DNA from: Chrysemys picta bellii
Taxonomy: Eukaryota > Chordata > Testudines > Emydidae
DNA: 64,000 nt
Direction of reading: 5' to 3'
NCBI RefSeq assembly: GCF_011386835.1
Contig: NC_088792.1
Location: 59,958,081-60,022,080, forward strand
Shown: piece by piece, positions 42,152 through 53,548 of the stretch
Layout of the letters: each line of letters opens with the position of its first letter
How positions within the stretch are numbered: position 1 is the stretch's first letter
Notes under the pieces: model-generated
What the model saw: the letters and a program-made list of their open reading frames with translations, nothing else
Database searches by the model: none
Told to the model about the DNA's origin: nothing
Position numbers and translations under genes: made by a program

Positions 42152-43592
42152 ATGGAAGATGGGAGAGATTCTAGAGGATTGGAAAAGGGCAAATATAGTG
42201 CCAATCTATAAAAAAAGAAATAAGGACAGCCCAGGGAATTACAGAGCAGTCCACTTAACTTCAGTACCCATAAAGATAATAGAGCAAATAATTAAGCAAT
42301 CAATTTGCAAACACCTAGAAGATAAAGGTGATAAAGGTGATATGTACCAGTCAGCATGGATTTGTCAAGGACAAATTCTGTCAAACCAACCTAACAGATT
42401 TCTTTGACAGGGTAAGAAGCCTTGTGGATAGCGGGGTAACCGGTAGATGTGTTATATCTTGACTTTAGTAAGGGTTTTGATACTGTCTCGCATGACCTTC
42501 TCATAAACAAACTAGGGAAATACAACTTAGATGGAGCTACTATAAGGTGGGTGCATAACTGGTTGCAAAATCATTCCCAGAGAGTAGTTATCAGTAGTTC
42601 ACAGTCAAGCTGGAAGGGCATAACGAGTGGGGTCCTGCAGGGATAAGTTCTGGATCTGGTTCTGTTCAATAGCTTTATCAATGATTTAGATAATGGCATA
42701 GAGAGTACACTTATAAAGTTTGCGGATGATACCAAGCTGGGAGGGGTTGCAAGTGCTTTGGAGGAAAGAATTATAATTCAAAATGATCTGGACAAACTGG
42801 AGAAATGGTCTGAAATAAATAGGATGAAATTCAGTAGGGACAAGTGCAAAGTACTCCACTTAGGAAGGAACAATTAGTTACACACATACAAAATCGGAAA
42901 TGTCTGCCTCGGAAGGAGTACTGTGGAAAGAGATATGAGGGTCATAGTGAATTGCAAGCTAAACAGGAGCCAACAGTGTAACACTGATGCAAAAAAAGCA
43001 AACATAATTCTGGGTTGTACTAGTAGGAGTGTTGTAAGCAAGACACGAGAAGTAACTCTTCCTCTCTACTCCATGCTGATTAGGAACTGGAGTATTGTAT
43101 CCAGGAAAGTATTCTTTTCAGGAAAGATGTGGACAAATTGGAGAAAGTCCAGAGAAGAGCAACAAAAATGATTAAAGGTCTAGAAAATATGACCTATGAG
43201 GGAAGATTGAAAAAACTGGGTTTGTTTAATCTGGAGAAGAAAAGAATGGGCGTGGGGAGGGACATAACAGTTTTCAAGTACATAAAAGGTTGTTACAAGA
43301 AGGGAGGAAAATTGTTCTCCTTAACCTCAGGATAGGACAAGAAGAAATGGGCTTAAATTGCACAAGGGCAATTTAGGTTGGACATTAGGAAAAACTTCCT
43401 GTCGGGTGGTTAAGCACTAGAATAAATTGCCTGGGGAGGTTGTGGAGTCTCCCTCAGTGGAGATTTTTAAGAGCAGGTTAGACAAACACCTGTCAGGGAT
43501 GGTCTAGATAATACTTAGTCCTGTCATGAGTGCAGGGGACTGGATTAAATGAGCTCTGGAGGTCCCTTCCGTTCCTATGATTCTATGATTAT
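42152..43592 (+). pseudogene. CR1 LINE copy B, 3' part with decayed reverse transcriptase
   Basis: Resumes copy B with EDWKRANIVPIYKK, YLDFSKGFDTVSHDLL, a TAA where the QGS block should be (~42643), FADDTKLGG and LEKVQRRATKMIKGLENMTY, spread over several frames. Ends with GATTCTATGATT, the CR1 3' terminus. It carries more stops and frameshifts than A, in line with greater age. Confidence 0.85.
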
Positions 43593-43596
43593 TATA

Positions 43597-44928
43597 TACC
43601 GCAGGAATTGAGGTGTGTGTGGTGGCACTATGTTAGGGATGAAATTTATTGATAAGATATTGGATTGGATTGTAACTCCAGTGGATGAAGTGGAGTTCTT
43701 GAATTCAAGTCAGAAAACTTGTCGATTTTCTTTTTAGCCACGAAATATATACTTTAAAAAAAATATTGAATCTTGGATGCCAGTGAAGAGAAAAATGTGT
43801 TGTCTGAAAAGGAATTGATGAAGTCTCTGTGCTTATCGAAAGTAATTTTTAAAATGAAGGAAACTAAGTGTATCAATCCTTGATCTTTCTGGTCTTGTTT
43901 AACTTAGCCAGCAGCACTTACTGTCTAGAAATCTCATCACTTCGGAGGTGTTTTGATAGTCAAGTGGTTAGACAGCTCTGCTAGGGTAGACCCTGGAAAC
44001 TACAAGAAACACAGACACAAGACACTTAGACATTTTGGGAAAGGAACTTAGTGTCACTTGGAAAAGTCTCACTGAAATATCACATCAATGGGAAAAAATT
44101 CCAAGTGCTGTACTTCCAAAGCAGATGGAAACTTTGGCAGATAGATTGGAGTGACAATAGGAAACAGCAAATTAAAAGAGTGGGAGACAAAGGTTCAGTG
44201 GAGGTATCCTGGATCCACCATTTCTGGGCATCACTGCTTCAGGGAGAGGAGTAGAGAGAGACTTTGATAAAGCAGATTTAAAAATAATAAACCTTGTCCT
44301 TATAGCAACTAGATACTAAAGAATGATATGAGGATTCTTGTGTAAAATTTTCATATTATTTTGTTCTAGGTCATTTTGTGAGACAGTAACTTAATTTTTT
44401 TCCACAAAAGAGATATTTTCACAGGGAAATCTGAGAGGTTAGAAATGTTCCAATTTCCATGCCAACTGATTTTACAGTCTGAAATAAATTTTGCCCAGAA
44501 ATGTTCATGTTTTGCTTAGAAAATAGATTCTGGTTTTGATTAGGTGGAAAAGCCAGAATTCTGGTTATTTTGGAGGGTTTTTGTTTAAGAAATCAGACCA
44601 TTTTCCAAAATTTGAAATAAAAAATCTTGGTTTCCCCACCCCTTAAGGTTTCCACATTCCTCCACTGGAAATTGCCCAGATCAATTTCTCAGGCTAAATT
44701 TCTAAAATGCCTGGCACATGGTGTTGGCCCTTATCATGAAATTATAGAAATTGTTTGGATTAAATTACATCATTTAGTAAAAATGTTAGGATGCTGCCAG
44801 TGGGGAAGAGAAATATCCTGATTTGTAAACTAAGTAATAACAAGAAGTTCAAGATGCTGTAAGGAGGGCTCATGTTATATTTTCTATTAGTATATATCCA
44901 CACACAAAAGATCTAATAGAATGTATAG
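43597..44928. other. No gene recognised
   Basis: AT-rich DNA with no supported feature. Confidence 0.4.
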
Positions 44929-44941
44929 ATTCTCCAACTTT

Positions 44942-45191
44942 AAAAAGCAACAGAGGGTCCTGTGTCACCTTTGAGACTAACAGAAGTATTGGGAGCATAA
45001 GCTTTCGTGGGTAAGAACCTCACTTCTTCAGATGCAAGAACCTCACTTCTTCAGATGACTTGCATCTGAAGAAGTGAGGTTCTTACCCATGAAAGCTTAT
45101 GCTCCCAATACTTCTGTTAGTCTCAAAGGTGCCACAGGATCCTTTGTTGCTTTTTACAGATTCAGACTAACACAGCTACCCCTCTGATACT
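44942..45191 (+). mobile_element. Hairpin-headed insertion, Penelope-like candidate
   Basis: A left arm (44942-~45040) and a right arm (~45060-45160) are inverted copies. The right arm continues to CAGATTCAGACTAACACAGC, the 3' end of a repeat widespread in reptiles. A perfect 13-bp duplication ATTCTCCAACTTT flanks it (44929-44941, 45192-45204). Inverted truncated heads and long variable duplications fit Penelope-like elements. No protein is encoded. The family assignment is tentative; the insertion boundaries are firm. Confidence 0.7.
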
Positions 45192-45420
45192 ATTCTCCAA
45201 CTTTGTTACTTTACTCAGCAATGAGGATCAACTTCTACCTTATTCACCAGGTGTTATTGATCTTGTGCTCCAGGTTTGCTATATCACCTTCTGCATTATT
45301 ATAAAGCTGTCCTCTTATCCATATGGCCAAACCTCTGTTCTGTGAATTTTTATTCTGAGAACAGAGGCCAGCCACCTCCCCGTGCAATCTCTGTTCTCCT
45401 GCGTTACCTCCAGGTATAGG

Positions 45421-45606
45421 TTCATAGAATACCCAGGTTGGAAGGGATCTCAGGAGGTCATCTAGTCCAACACCCTGCTCAAAGCAGGACCACTCCCCAG
45501 ACAGATTTTTGCCCTAGATCCCTAAAGGGCCCCCCTCAAGGATTGAGCCCACAACCCTGGGTTGAGCAGGCCGATGCTCAAACCACTGAGCTATTTCCCT
45601 TCCCAT
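45421..45606 (-). mobile_element. tRNA-derived turtle SINE, antisense
   Basis: Reverse complement of the full family consensus. It starts TTCATAGAATACCCAGGTTGG (3' end) and finishes at the tRNA-like head (CACTGAGCTATTTCCC). The B box is GGATTGAGCCC on plus. This is one of the better-preserved copies. Confidence 0.85.
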
Positions 45607-46479
45607 TGAACTCTGGAAGATATGAGCATACACAGAAACCATCTTTGGCATCCATCACTAGACACACAAGGGAACTGAGCTCTTGCAAGCTAAGAAAGGT
45701 GGGTCCTTCAACCCACCCATTCCCAGTGGATGGGTTTTTTATCTGCTGAAAATATTTAACACGAACCTATAAATATTCAAGGCAACATTTGAGAGAAATT
45801 CAGATAGTGCTTTTGATTTCTGGAAGTGGTTGGTAAGATAAATAAGGTAGTTTTGATAAAGCCGAGGACAGTGTATCTGACACACCAAAAGGACACTGAA
45901 AAACTGTGCTGCATGTCATATAAAGTCAATGTTAGGGAGACATTAAAAAAAAAAAGCTGAGTGAAGGTGAGGAAGGGACTACTGCTATGTTGTGTAATGC
46001 TCACAAAATCCAAAAGCTAAGAACAATAAGGAAGTTTCTCTTATCTTAGCAGCTCCAATCGTCTCCATCTCAGTCTAGTAGGTCATTGAACTACTGGAGT
46101 CTATACATGGCATTTGATGGGGTGGAAAGCATGATGTGTCGCCTCCTTTCAGTTCAGTTCCACTGTGCCTGTGTTATGAACAGTTTCAACATCTGAATTT
46201 TAACTGTAACTTTTTTGGGGAAGTGTAACACTGACCAGAGACCTTGTGAGATTTAATAGCAAAGCTCATATTATACAGTGGTCAAACTGTGCATCTTTAT
46301 CATCCCAAATATGCATTCCCTGCATACCTCAAATTGCCATTGATTTTAATAGGAACATGTACAGGGCAGGACCTTATAACGGGAGGAGCCTCACACCCCA
46401 ATCTCTCACTGTCTATTCCAGGCATAATATACCAAATGCTTACTGATATGAATGGCAGGAAGGACAGATAGCCTTGTGA
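45607..46479. other. No gene recognised
   Basis: AT-rich DNA with no supported feature. Confidence 0.4.
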
Positions 46480-46640
46480 CTGCAGGACTGATAAACAGGA
46501 GATCTATGTTCAATTTCATTTTCCGCCACTGACTTCCTTGGTAAGCAATTAATCTCTGTGCTTCAGTTTCCCCATTCAAAAAGTATTGCTACCTCACTGG
46601 AGAGCCAAGGCTAAATTAACCCCATTAAATGAGCCATGTA
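46480..46640 (+). mobile_element. MIR SINE fragment
   Basis: Core and tail phrases (CCACTGACTTCCTTGGTAAGC, CTGTGCTTCAGTTTCCCC, GCTACCTCACTGGAG) identify a diverged MIR. Confidence 0.65.
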
Positions 46641-46664
46641 TAGACTCCTGTAGACCAATGACCT

Positions 46665-46675
46665 TGTAGTGAGGC
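46665..46675 (+). mobile_element. First 11 bp of a split LTR-like unit
   Basis: TGTAGTGAGGC, preceded by GACCT (46660-46664). The same 11 bases followed by GGCCTGGC occur at 56519. The matching GGCCTGGC continuation of this copy lies at 54867, beyond the LINE. The unit therefore appears split here by the LINE. Confidence 0.5.
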
Positions 46676-46693
46676 CGTATTGGCAAACCGGGA

Positions 46694-46717
46694 AGTGGGC
46701 GGGCTCAGCCGCCCACT
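46694..46717 (-). terminator. Stem-loop in the LINE 3' UTR
   Basis: AGTGGGCGG and CCGCCCACT pair as a perfect 9-bp stem with a 6-base loop, about 20 bases before the LINE 3' end. In poly(A)-less LINEs such structures often serve as the reverse transcriptase recognition site; that role is inferred. Confidence 0.5.
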
Positions 46718-46817
46718 ACGAAAGGCCACTCCCCCAGCCTAGCGGGAGGGACCACTGGACCCAGTACCAAATGATTACGTGGGACAACTAATAAAAAAAC
46801 AGGGAACGAGGTGACGG

Positions 46818-49800
46818 TCATAGGTTCAAAATCAGGGAACCAGATGGGGACACCGAGCAGAGAACCCCGGACAGCGCCCACTGCTCCTCGAAGGTGGCAA
46901 GGGAGCCAGCAGACGCTGCCCAGTGGAACTCCGCCCGGAGACGTGAGACCAAAGAGGTATGAAAGTAGGCCCCACAGTCACAGAGCACCCCCTCGTCCAA
47001 CATCTTCTCCCTGGTATTATAGATGGTGAGTTTGGCCAGAGCTAGGAAGAGGTTGACGAGGAGGTCCCGCGACTTAGTGGGGCCACGGACAGGGTGCGCA
47101 TAAATAAACAAGTGCGGGGAAAAGTGTAGCCAGAACCTCAACAAGAGGTTCTGGAGAAGCCGGAAAAGGGGCTGCAGCCTGGCGCACTCAAGGTAAGCGT
47201 GCGCCAGGGTCTCCCTAATGCCGCAAAATGGGCAGGCCTCAGGAATAGGGGTGAACCGCGCCAAGTACACGCCCGTGCTCACGGCCCCATGAAGGAGCCG
47301 CCAACCAATGTCCCCGGCGGGCCTTGGAACTAAGGTGGAATAAAGGCTGGCCCACCGGGGCTCCTCACCCTCCACAGGTAGCAGATAGTCCCTCCACTTG
47401 GTGTCGGGGCGGGACACGAGGGTGAGGTGATGCAACGTGTGGAGCACGAGCGTGTACAGGTGGTCTCTGGACGCGGTCCGAAACCGGACCGGCTGCAAAG
47501 TGTGCAGCCGGCTCGGATTATGGGAACGGGGGAGCCGGGGGGGCTCACGGAACAAGGGCCCGAGAAAAAGGTCCGGAGGGCCCGGGGTGAGGGGTGGGCG
47601 GGGAGCGCCCTCCCGCAGGGCCCGCCACAGGAAGCCGAGAGCAAGAGGTGACAATGCAGCGCCCACCTCCTGGAGTACACGCAGAGGGGTCGCGAGGGTG
47701 GAGAGCCCCATGCGCCGACCAAGCGCGCGGGGATCCACCCAGTCCCCTCTGGTGTAGTCCAGGAGGTCTCCGACCCTGGTGGTTTCCGCCAGGACCAACC
47801 TCCGGCTCACCGAGGGTGACTCCGCCACCTGCACACGGAGATCGGGATTGTGCAGCAGGGGCTCCGCGAGGAGATCCACACCCTCGGTGGCCACAGTGGA
47901 CCTGGTCGCCGAAAAGAGCTTCCAGGTCCGTAGAAGGTCCTGGTAGAAGACCGGCAGCTCCGAGAGGTCTCGCGGAAGACCTCTCGGGTGAAGAAAAAGG
48001 AGCTGCCGGTCGTATCGGAGCCCTCGGAGGCGGCGGAGGAAGGCGTGCGCTAACGTGCTCCATGCCGGACTACCCGCACCGTAAAGGAGCCTCTGCAGGG
48101 CCTGGAGGCGGAAGACATGGACCTGGCTACGAAGGCAGACCAGGCCCTGTCCCCCCTCCTCCAGGGGAAGACTCAGAACCCCTGCAGAGACCCAGTGCAG
48201 TCCAGGCCAGAAGAACTCCAGGGCTATCCTCTGGAGCTTGGCCAGGAGTTCCGGGGCTGGGCTCAGGGTGTTGAGCCGGTGCCAGAGCATGGACAGGACG
48301 AGCTGGTTCAGCACCAGCGCCCTCCCCCGCAGGGAGAGACACCAGAGCAGTCCCGTCCATCTCCGCAACCGCTCACGCACCCTGGCCTCCAAATCCAGCC
48401 AGTTCTCCGACGGAGAAGGATGCGTGGCGGAAAGATAAACGCCTAGATAGAGCAGCGGACCCACGCTCCACCGAATGGCTTGAAGCGCGGGTGGGAGGGA
48501 GCCCGCCTGCCAACCGTCCCCGACCACCAGGCCAGAGCTCTTGACCCAGTTGACCCGGGCGGAGGAGGCGGCCGAATAAACGGCCTGGCAGGCCTCCACC
48601 CGCACCAGATCCGCAGGGTCCTGGACCACGAGGAGCACGTCGTCGGCGTACGCCGACAGGACCAGCCGCAGCTCCGGCTCCCGGAGCACCAACCCTGCCA
48701 ACCTCCGACGGAGGAGGCAGAGGAAGGGCTCGATCGCCAGAGCGTACAGCTGGCCCGAGAGGGGGCACCCTTGCCGTACTCCCCGCCCGAAGCTGACCGG
48801 CTCGGTCAGGGTCCAGTTGAGCTTGACCAGACACTCCGCCTCAGCGTACAGCACCTGGAGAAAGCCCATAAACTGGGGCCCGAAGCCGAACGCCCGCAGA
48901 GTGCCCAGGAGGTACCCATGGTCCATCCTGTCGAACGCCTTCTCCTGGTCCAGAGACAGGAGGGCGAACGACAGACCATCCCTACGTCCCAGCTCCAACA
49001 GGTCCCGGACCAAGTACAGGTTGTCAAAGATGCTCCGGCCCGGGACGGTGTAGGTCTGGTCGGGGTGGACCACGTCCGCCAGCACGGACCCCAGCCGCAG
49101 CGAGATGGCCTTCGCTACGACCTTATAGTCCGTGCTGAGGAGCGAGACGGGACGCCAATTTCGTAAATCGCGGAGGTCCCCTTTCTTCGGCAACAGGGCG
49201 AGCACGGCTCGCCTGCACGAGAGAGGGAGGACCCCGCCCTGCAAGGACTCGGCCCAGACGGTGACGAGGTCTGGGCCGAGGATGTCCCAGAACACGCGGT
49301 AGAACTCCACGGTCAGCCCGTCCATGCCCGGAGATTTGTTAGTGGGCATGAGCTGGAGGGCTGCCGAGAACTCGGCCAGAGAAAGAGGCAGCTCCAGCCG
49401 GTCTCGGTTGCCCGCGCTGACCGTCGGGAGCTCGGTCCAGAGCACCCTGCGGGCCTCGGCGTCGGTCGGATCCGGGGAGAAAAGAGCGGCGTAGAAGGCT
49501 CTGGCCCTGTCACGCATCTCCTCCGGATCCGTGAGGGGGACGCCGTCCTCCGCCAGGAGGCAGGTGACATGCTTTTTGGCCCCCCTCCGTTTCTCTAGGG
49601 CGTAGAAGAAGCGGGAGCCGCGATCCATCTCCCGAAGGAGACGGATGCGGGATCGAACAAACGCGCCCCGGGCCCGGTGATCTTCCAGGGCCCGGAGCTC
49701 CTCCCGCTTCTCCCGGTACGCCGCGCAGAGGGGTGAATCCTCGGGGCCGGAGGCCAGACGCCTCTCCAGCTCCAAGACCTCCCGCTCCAACTGCCCTATC

Positions 49801-50738
49801 AGCGCATCTCGCCGCCGGCTGGCGCCCCGGGTGTAGTTCCGGCAGAAGAGCCGCGCGCAGACCTTCCCCACGTCCCACCACCGCCGCGCCGAGGGAAAGG
49901 CGCGCCGCTGCCCCCGCCAGGCCAGCCAGAACTCCCGGAAGGATGCCACGAAGCCCACGTCCTCCAGCAAACTATTATTAAAATGTCAATAGGCCGGCCC
50001 CGGCCGCTCGGAACTGAGAGAAGCCGTCACGGTCACCAGATGGTGATCCGAGAACGGGGCCGGCCGGACGCTGGAGGCATGGGCCCGCGCCAGATGAAAG
50101 CGGGACAGATAGATCCGGTCCAACCGGCAGTGGCGCGACCGGTCGTCCTCCACCCGGACATAGGTGAAGGTGGTGTCGTCGTCCGGGTGGTGTTCGCGCC
50201 AGACGTCCACCAGGGAGTGATGGTCTACGATCTCCCTGAGGACGCCCGCGGCTGCCTGGGAATTTTCAAGCCCGGAGCGGTCCCGGTCCTCGAGGGTGGT
50301 GTTAAAGTCCCCGCCCAGGACCAGGCACTCGCGAGAATCCAGAGTGCCGAGGAAGGCCGCCGCCCGCTGATAGAAAGGCACTCGTTCCAGGCCCGCGTTC
50401 GGGGCATAAACGTTGACCAAGTTCAGAACCAGCCCCTCCACACGGGCCCGGACGTGCAGCAGGCGGCCCGGCACGACCTCGGCGACCCCCAGCACCTCAG
50501 GCCGCAGCCCCGGGGAGAACAGGGTGGCCACCCCAGCCGAATGGGCGCTGAGGTGGCTAAAATAAACCCCGTCTCCCCACTCCAGCCGCCAGCTAGCCTC
50601 GACGGCCGGAGCCGTGTGGGTCTCCTGCAGGAAAATCACAGAGTACCCCCCCTCCCGAAGGAAGGAGAGCACCTGGCTCCTGCGGAGACCCACCCTACAG
50701 CCCCGAGTGTTCAGCGATGCAAAGGTGGTAACTGTCAT
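46818..50738 (-). pseudogene. Tx1-like LINE ORF2: endonuclease and reverse transcriptase, one TGA
   Basis: ATG at 50738 starts an APE-type endonuclease (about residues 1-235). Asn is in SLNTRGCR, Glu in FLQETHT, then NVYAPN, LGGDFNTTL and the FSDHHLV His block. A TGA at 49986-49988 falls in the linker GPAY-HFNNSLLEDVGF, where related LINEs have tryptophan. The frame then continues unbroken for ~1,050 codons. RT motifs include SPGMDGLTVEFY, DQEKAFDRMDH, GVRQGCPLSGQLYALAIEP and the catalytic YADD at 48639-48650. A C-terminal zinc knuckle (CPFCGIRETLAHAYLEC) follows. The protein would nick and reverse-transcribe at the target. Only this one stop appears to disable it. The start overlaps the ORF1 stop as ATGA. 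Confidence 0.88.
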
Positions 50739-53548
50739 GCGGAGGGCTGGGGCAGATCCTCACGGGCGGAGGGACCATCGGCCCCCAGCGGGCCCCGCAA
50801 GATCCCGGTTTCGACTCCGAAGGTCAAAAGGGAGTCGCGGAATCTGCGGGCCCGCCGATAGGCCGCGATGTCCCGCCGACCGGACCCCCGCCCCTCCCCC
50901 AAAAGCGCCTGCACGGCCCGGAGGACGAGATGGAAGTCCCCCCAGCGCTGAAGGGCGAGCTGCACCTTACCCTGGGAACCACGGGAATCCGATAGAAAGA
51001 GGCGCAGCTCATCCCGCAGCGCGGAGGGGGAGGCAGCGGCCAAGCCGCCGCCATCCTCCGGCGGGGCCCCTGAAGGGTCCTCGCAGCCCACAGTGACGGA
51101 CATACAAGGGGCCGAGTTCCGGCGCTGCTGCGCCGGGCAGCCCGTCCCCATCCCCGGCAAAGGAGAGGGCGGCTGAGGGAACAACACAGCCCCCACAGTG
51201 GCAGGAAGGGGAGACACGAAAACCGCCCTCTGAGGGTTGTCTGCAGGCAACGGAAATGCGACAACCCCGGGGGCGGCAGTAACACCAGAGGTGGCAGACA
51301 GAGACACCTCGGGGACAGGATCTGGGGCAAGGGTGGGAGTAGGGGCGGGGCTCGAGGCGGGAACAGGGACTTGGGCAGGAGAGGGGACAGGATCAGGGAC
51401 GGGAGCGGGAACGGGCTCCTCATCTCCCGCTGCCAAGCCGCTAGACTGCGGCTCCCCTCGGCCAAGGTCAGCATCCGAGGGGACGGAGGCAGCAGGGACA
51501 GGGGAAGCCTCAGGGGCAGGAACGATGGAAGGGGCAGGATCGGGGGCAGGAACCGGCCGCTCAGCAACGGCCGTCGCCCCGAGGGGCTCGGCGGCCGTGC
51601 ACGAGATGGGAGTCGCGGCCGGGCTGGCAGGTAGGGCTAAGGGTTCTCCCAGGACTAAGTCGGGAGCGGCAGAGTGGGGCGAGGAACCGGGAGCAGGAGA
51701 AGGGGGCGGGACTAAGCCAGCACCCGGATCGGGGCCCGCTGGCGGAAGGTCGTCCTCCCCCTGAGTAACCGGGGTCAGACCCAGGGCCTCGATCTCATCG
51801 AAAATGGAGGCGAAAGCGGTCCCCTCGGCCCCGGCCACCTCCCCGCCAGTCACAGGGACAAGGGCCGCCCCGGCATCGGCGGCGGCGGCGGGGGGCACAG
51901 ACGGAGCAAGGGCCGGGAGAACCGCTGCTAAAGCCTCCTCAGGCGTGGGCCCAACAAAAGGGACAGAAGTGTCCCCAGCCGCTGCCACGGCATCCACGGT
52001 CTCCATGGCCGGCACCTCCTGCTGGGCACCGTCCGGGGGCGCGGAAACAGAACTAACAACGTCGGCCCCCCGCGGCATCTTTCGGGGGGCCTGCTCTCCC
52101 TCCTCATCAGAGGGGAGGGAGAGAGCCCGCGACCTGCGGGCGCCGCGCTTCCCCCGGACGGTCACCCAGCCCCCCGAGGTGGAAGAGGAGGTGGAGGGCC
52201 GGTCAGCAGGGGCAGGGCCAGAGGGCAAGGGCGATGGCTTCGGGGCTTGGGGCGGCAGGGTCGGAGGGACAGCAGGGGAGAGGGAAACCTCCCCCTGGGG
52301 CGGGCCCTTCCCCGCGGCCGGCGGAAGCTGCCCCGCCCTCTCCTCCACATGCCCCGCCGATCCAGGGTCGGCGACGGCAAGGCCCGCCTGCCCGGCCGTC
52401 TCCGCGGCCAGAGCGGGAACCGCGGCAGAAGGAGGAGGGGCGGCGGCAGCAGCAGTGTCCGAACCGCCAGGGTTGCCGGCGATGACAGGGCCGGCACCCT
52501 CCCGGGCCCCGGGGGTCTCGGACGCCCCTCCAGGCCGGGCCAGGGGACAGTCCCTCCGGACATGCCCCGGCGCCCGGCAGAGGAAGCACCGGGCCTCCCC
52601 CGTCGAATAGTGGACCCGATAATGGGCCCCCCGGTAGGGCACCAGGAAGGACCCCTCGAGCGCCACTCCGGCACCCGCCGCCGGTGGCAGCTGAAGCTGG
52701 ACCTGCCGGCGGAAAGACAGGATGTGCCGGAGGGCAGGGTCCTTACAGCCCAATGAAAGAGAGCTCAGAATGGAAATGGGCTTCCCCAGGGTGGAGAGGG
52801 CCGGCAACAGGGCGGCGTTGGGGAGGTAGGGCGGGACAGAGGTCAAGAGCACCCGTACGCCCAGGTCCTCCAGGGGTTCCAAAGGCACAAACACGCCCCC
52901 CACCGCCAGGCCTCGTTCCACCGCCTCCTGCGCGGCGGCCACCGACGCCAGGAAGAACACGGCCTTCCCGTACATCTTGGAGGCCGCCACGATGGCCGTA
53001 GGCCCCACCACCCTCGCCAACGCCTGCACATAAGTCTCAATGTGGGGCGAGGCAGGCACCAAATGGCAACGGACGCCATGCCTCCTAGTCAGTGAGGGGA
53101 AGGGGCCGTGGTCACCAGGGACAGGTCCAGAGGCGGCGGTCGGGGCGGACGACACGGCGGCACGCAAAGAGGCGGCGGCCACCTGGGCGTATGCTCTGGG
53201 GGCCGGAGATGGAGCACCACCAGAGCTGGTGGAAGGGACGGCAGGAGAGGGAGGGGCCGCGGCCGGTGTCGGGGCCGCAGCGGGGACCGTAGCCCCGCCC
53301 GCAGGAGGTCTGGCTCCACGGGCAGGGCCCTTGCCCTTCTTCCTCCCTTGGCCCTTCCTGCCGGTGGAGGGGGCAGCCGTGGCAGCGGCAGTATCCGGGA
53401 CAGGGCCAGCCGAGGGGCCGGCCACTGGGGTGGGCAGGGGTTCAGGGGCAGGGGCAGGGGCAGGGGCAGGGGCAGAGTCCCCCGCCATTACAACCTGCAG
53501 CCGCTCCTCCCCTCTAGGCAAAAGACAAAACGAGGGAAAGGCAACCAC
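50735..53548 (-). CDS. Tx1-like LINE ORF1: CCHC RNA-binding protein, 937 residues
   Basis: RNP protein of the LINE, presumed to bind the element RNA. In order: a Pro/Ala-rich N-terminus, a basic GRKGQGRKKGKGPARG patch, an RRM-like domain (~150-310, including GVRCHLVPASPH and GVRVLLTSVPPYLPN) and a CCHC knuckle CFLCRAPGHVRRDC (~317-332). A ~500-residue low-complexity Pro/Ala/Ser linker with GKRGARRSRAL follows, then a conserved C-terminal helical domain (ELRLFLSDSRGSQGKVQLAL... RRFRDSLLTFGVE). The open frame starts at 53548, but M21 (MAGDSAPAP, ~53488) could be the real start. The very long linker is unusual and may reflect repeat growth. It ends in TGA overlapping the ORF2 ATG. No internal stop is seen, so it appears intact. 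Confidence 0.85.
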   Translation of the reverse strand: MVAFPSFCLLPRGEERLQVVMAGDSAPAPAPAPAPEPLPTPVAGPSAGPVPDTAAATAAPSTGRKGQGRKKGKGPARGARPPAGGATVPAAAPTPAAAPPSPAVPSTSSGGAPSPAPRAYAQVAAASLRAAVSSAPTAASGPVPGDHGPFPSLTRRHGVRCHLVPASPHIETYVQALARVVGPTAIVAASKMYGKAVFFLASVAAAQEAVERGLAVGGVFVPLEPLEDLGVRVLLTSVPPYLPNAALLPALSTLGKPISILSSLSLGCKDPALRHILSFRRQVQLQLPPAAGAGVALEGSFLVPYRGAHYRVHYSTGEARCFLCRAPGHVRRDCPLARPGGASETPGAREGAGPVIAGNPGGSDTAAAAAPPPSAAVPALAAETAGQAGLAVADPGSAGHVEERAGQLPPAAGKGPPQGEVSLSPAVPPTLPPQAPKPSPLPSGPAPADRPSTSSSTSGGWVTVRGKRGARRSRALSLPSDEEGEQAPRKMPRGADVVSSVSAPPDGAQQEVPAMETVDAVAAAGDTSVPFVGPTPEEALAAVLPALAPSVPPAAAADAGAALVPVTGGEVAGAEGTAFASIFDEIEALGLTPVTQGEDDLPPAGPDPGAGLVPPPSPAPGSSPHSAAPDLVLGEPLALPASPAATPISCTAAEPLGATAVAERPVPAPDPAPSIVPAPEASPVPAASVPSDADLGRGEPQSSGLAAGDEEPVPAPVPDPVPSPAQVPVPASSPAPTPTLAPDPVPEVSLSATSGVTAAPGVVAFPLPADNPQRAVFVSPLPATVGAVLFPQPPSPLPGMGTGCPAQQRRNSAPCMSVTVGCEDPSGAPPEDGGGLAAASPSALRDELRLFLSDSRGSQGKVQLALQRWGDFHLVLRAVQALLGEGRGSGRRDIAAYRRARRFRDSLLTFGVETGILRGPLGADGPSAREDLPQPSA

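Noticed and set aside
48480..49166. 228-codon plus-strand frame opposite LINE ORF2
   Set aside because: Shadow of the reverse transcriptase; no domain of its own.
51237..52756. Plus-strand frames of up to 268 codons opposite LINE ORF1
   Set aside because: They are antisense shadows of the Pro/Ala-rich ORF1 linker.
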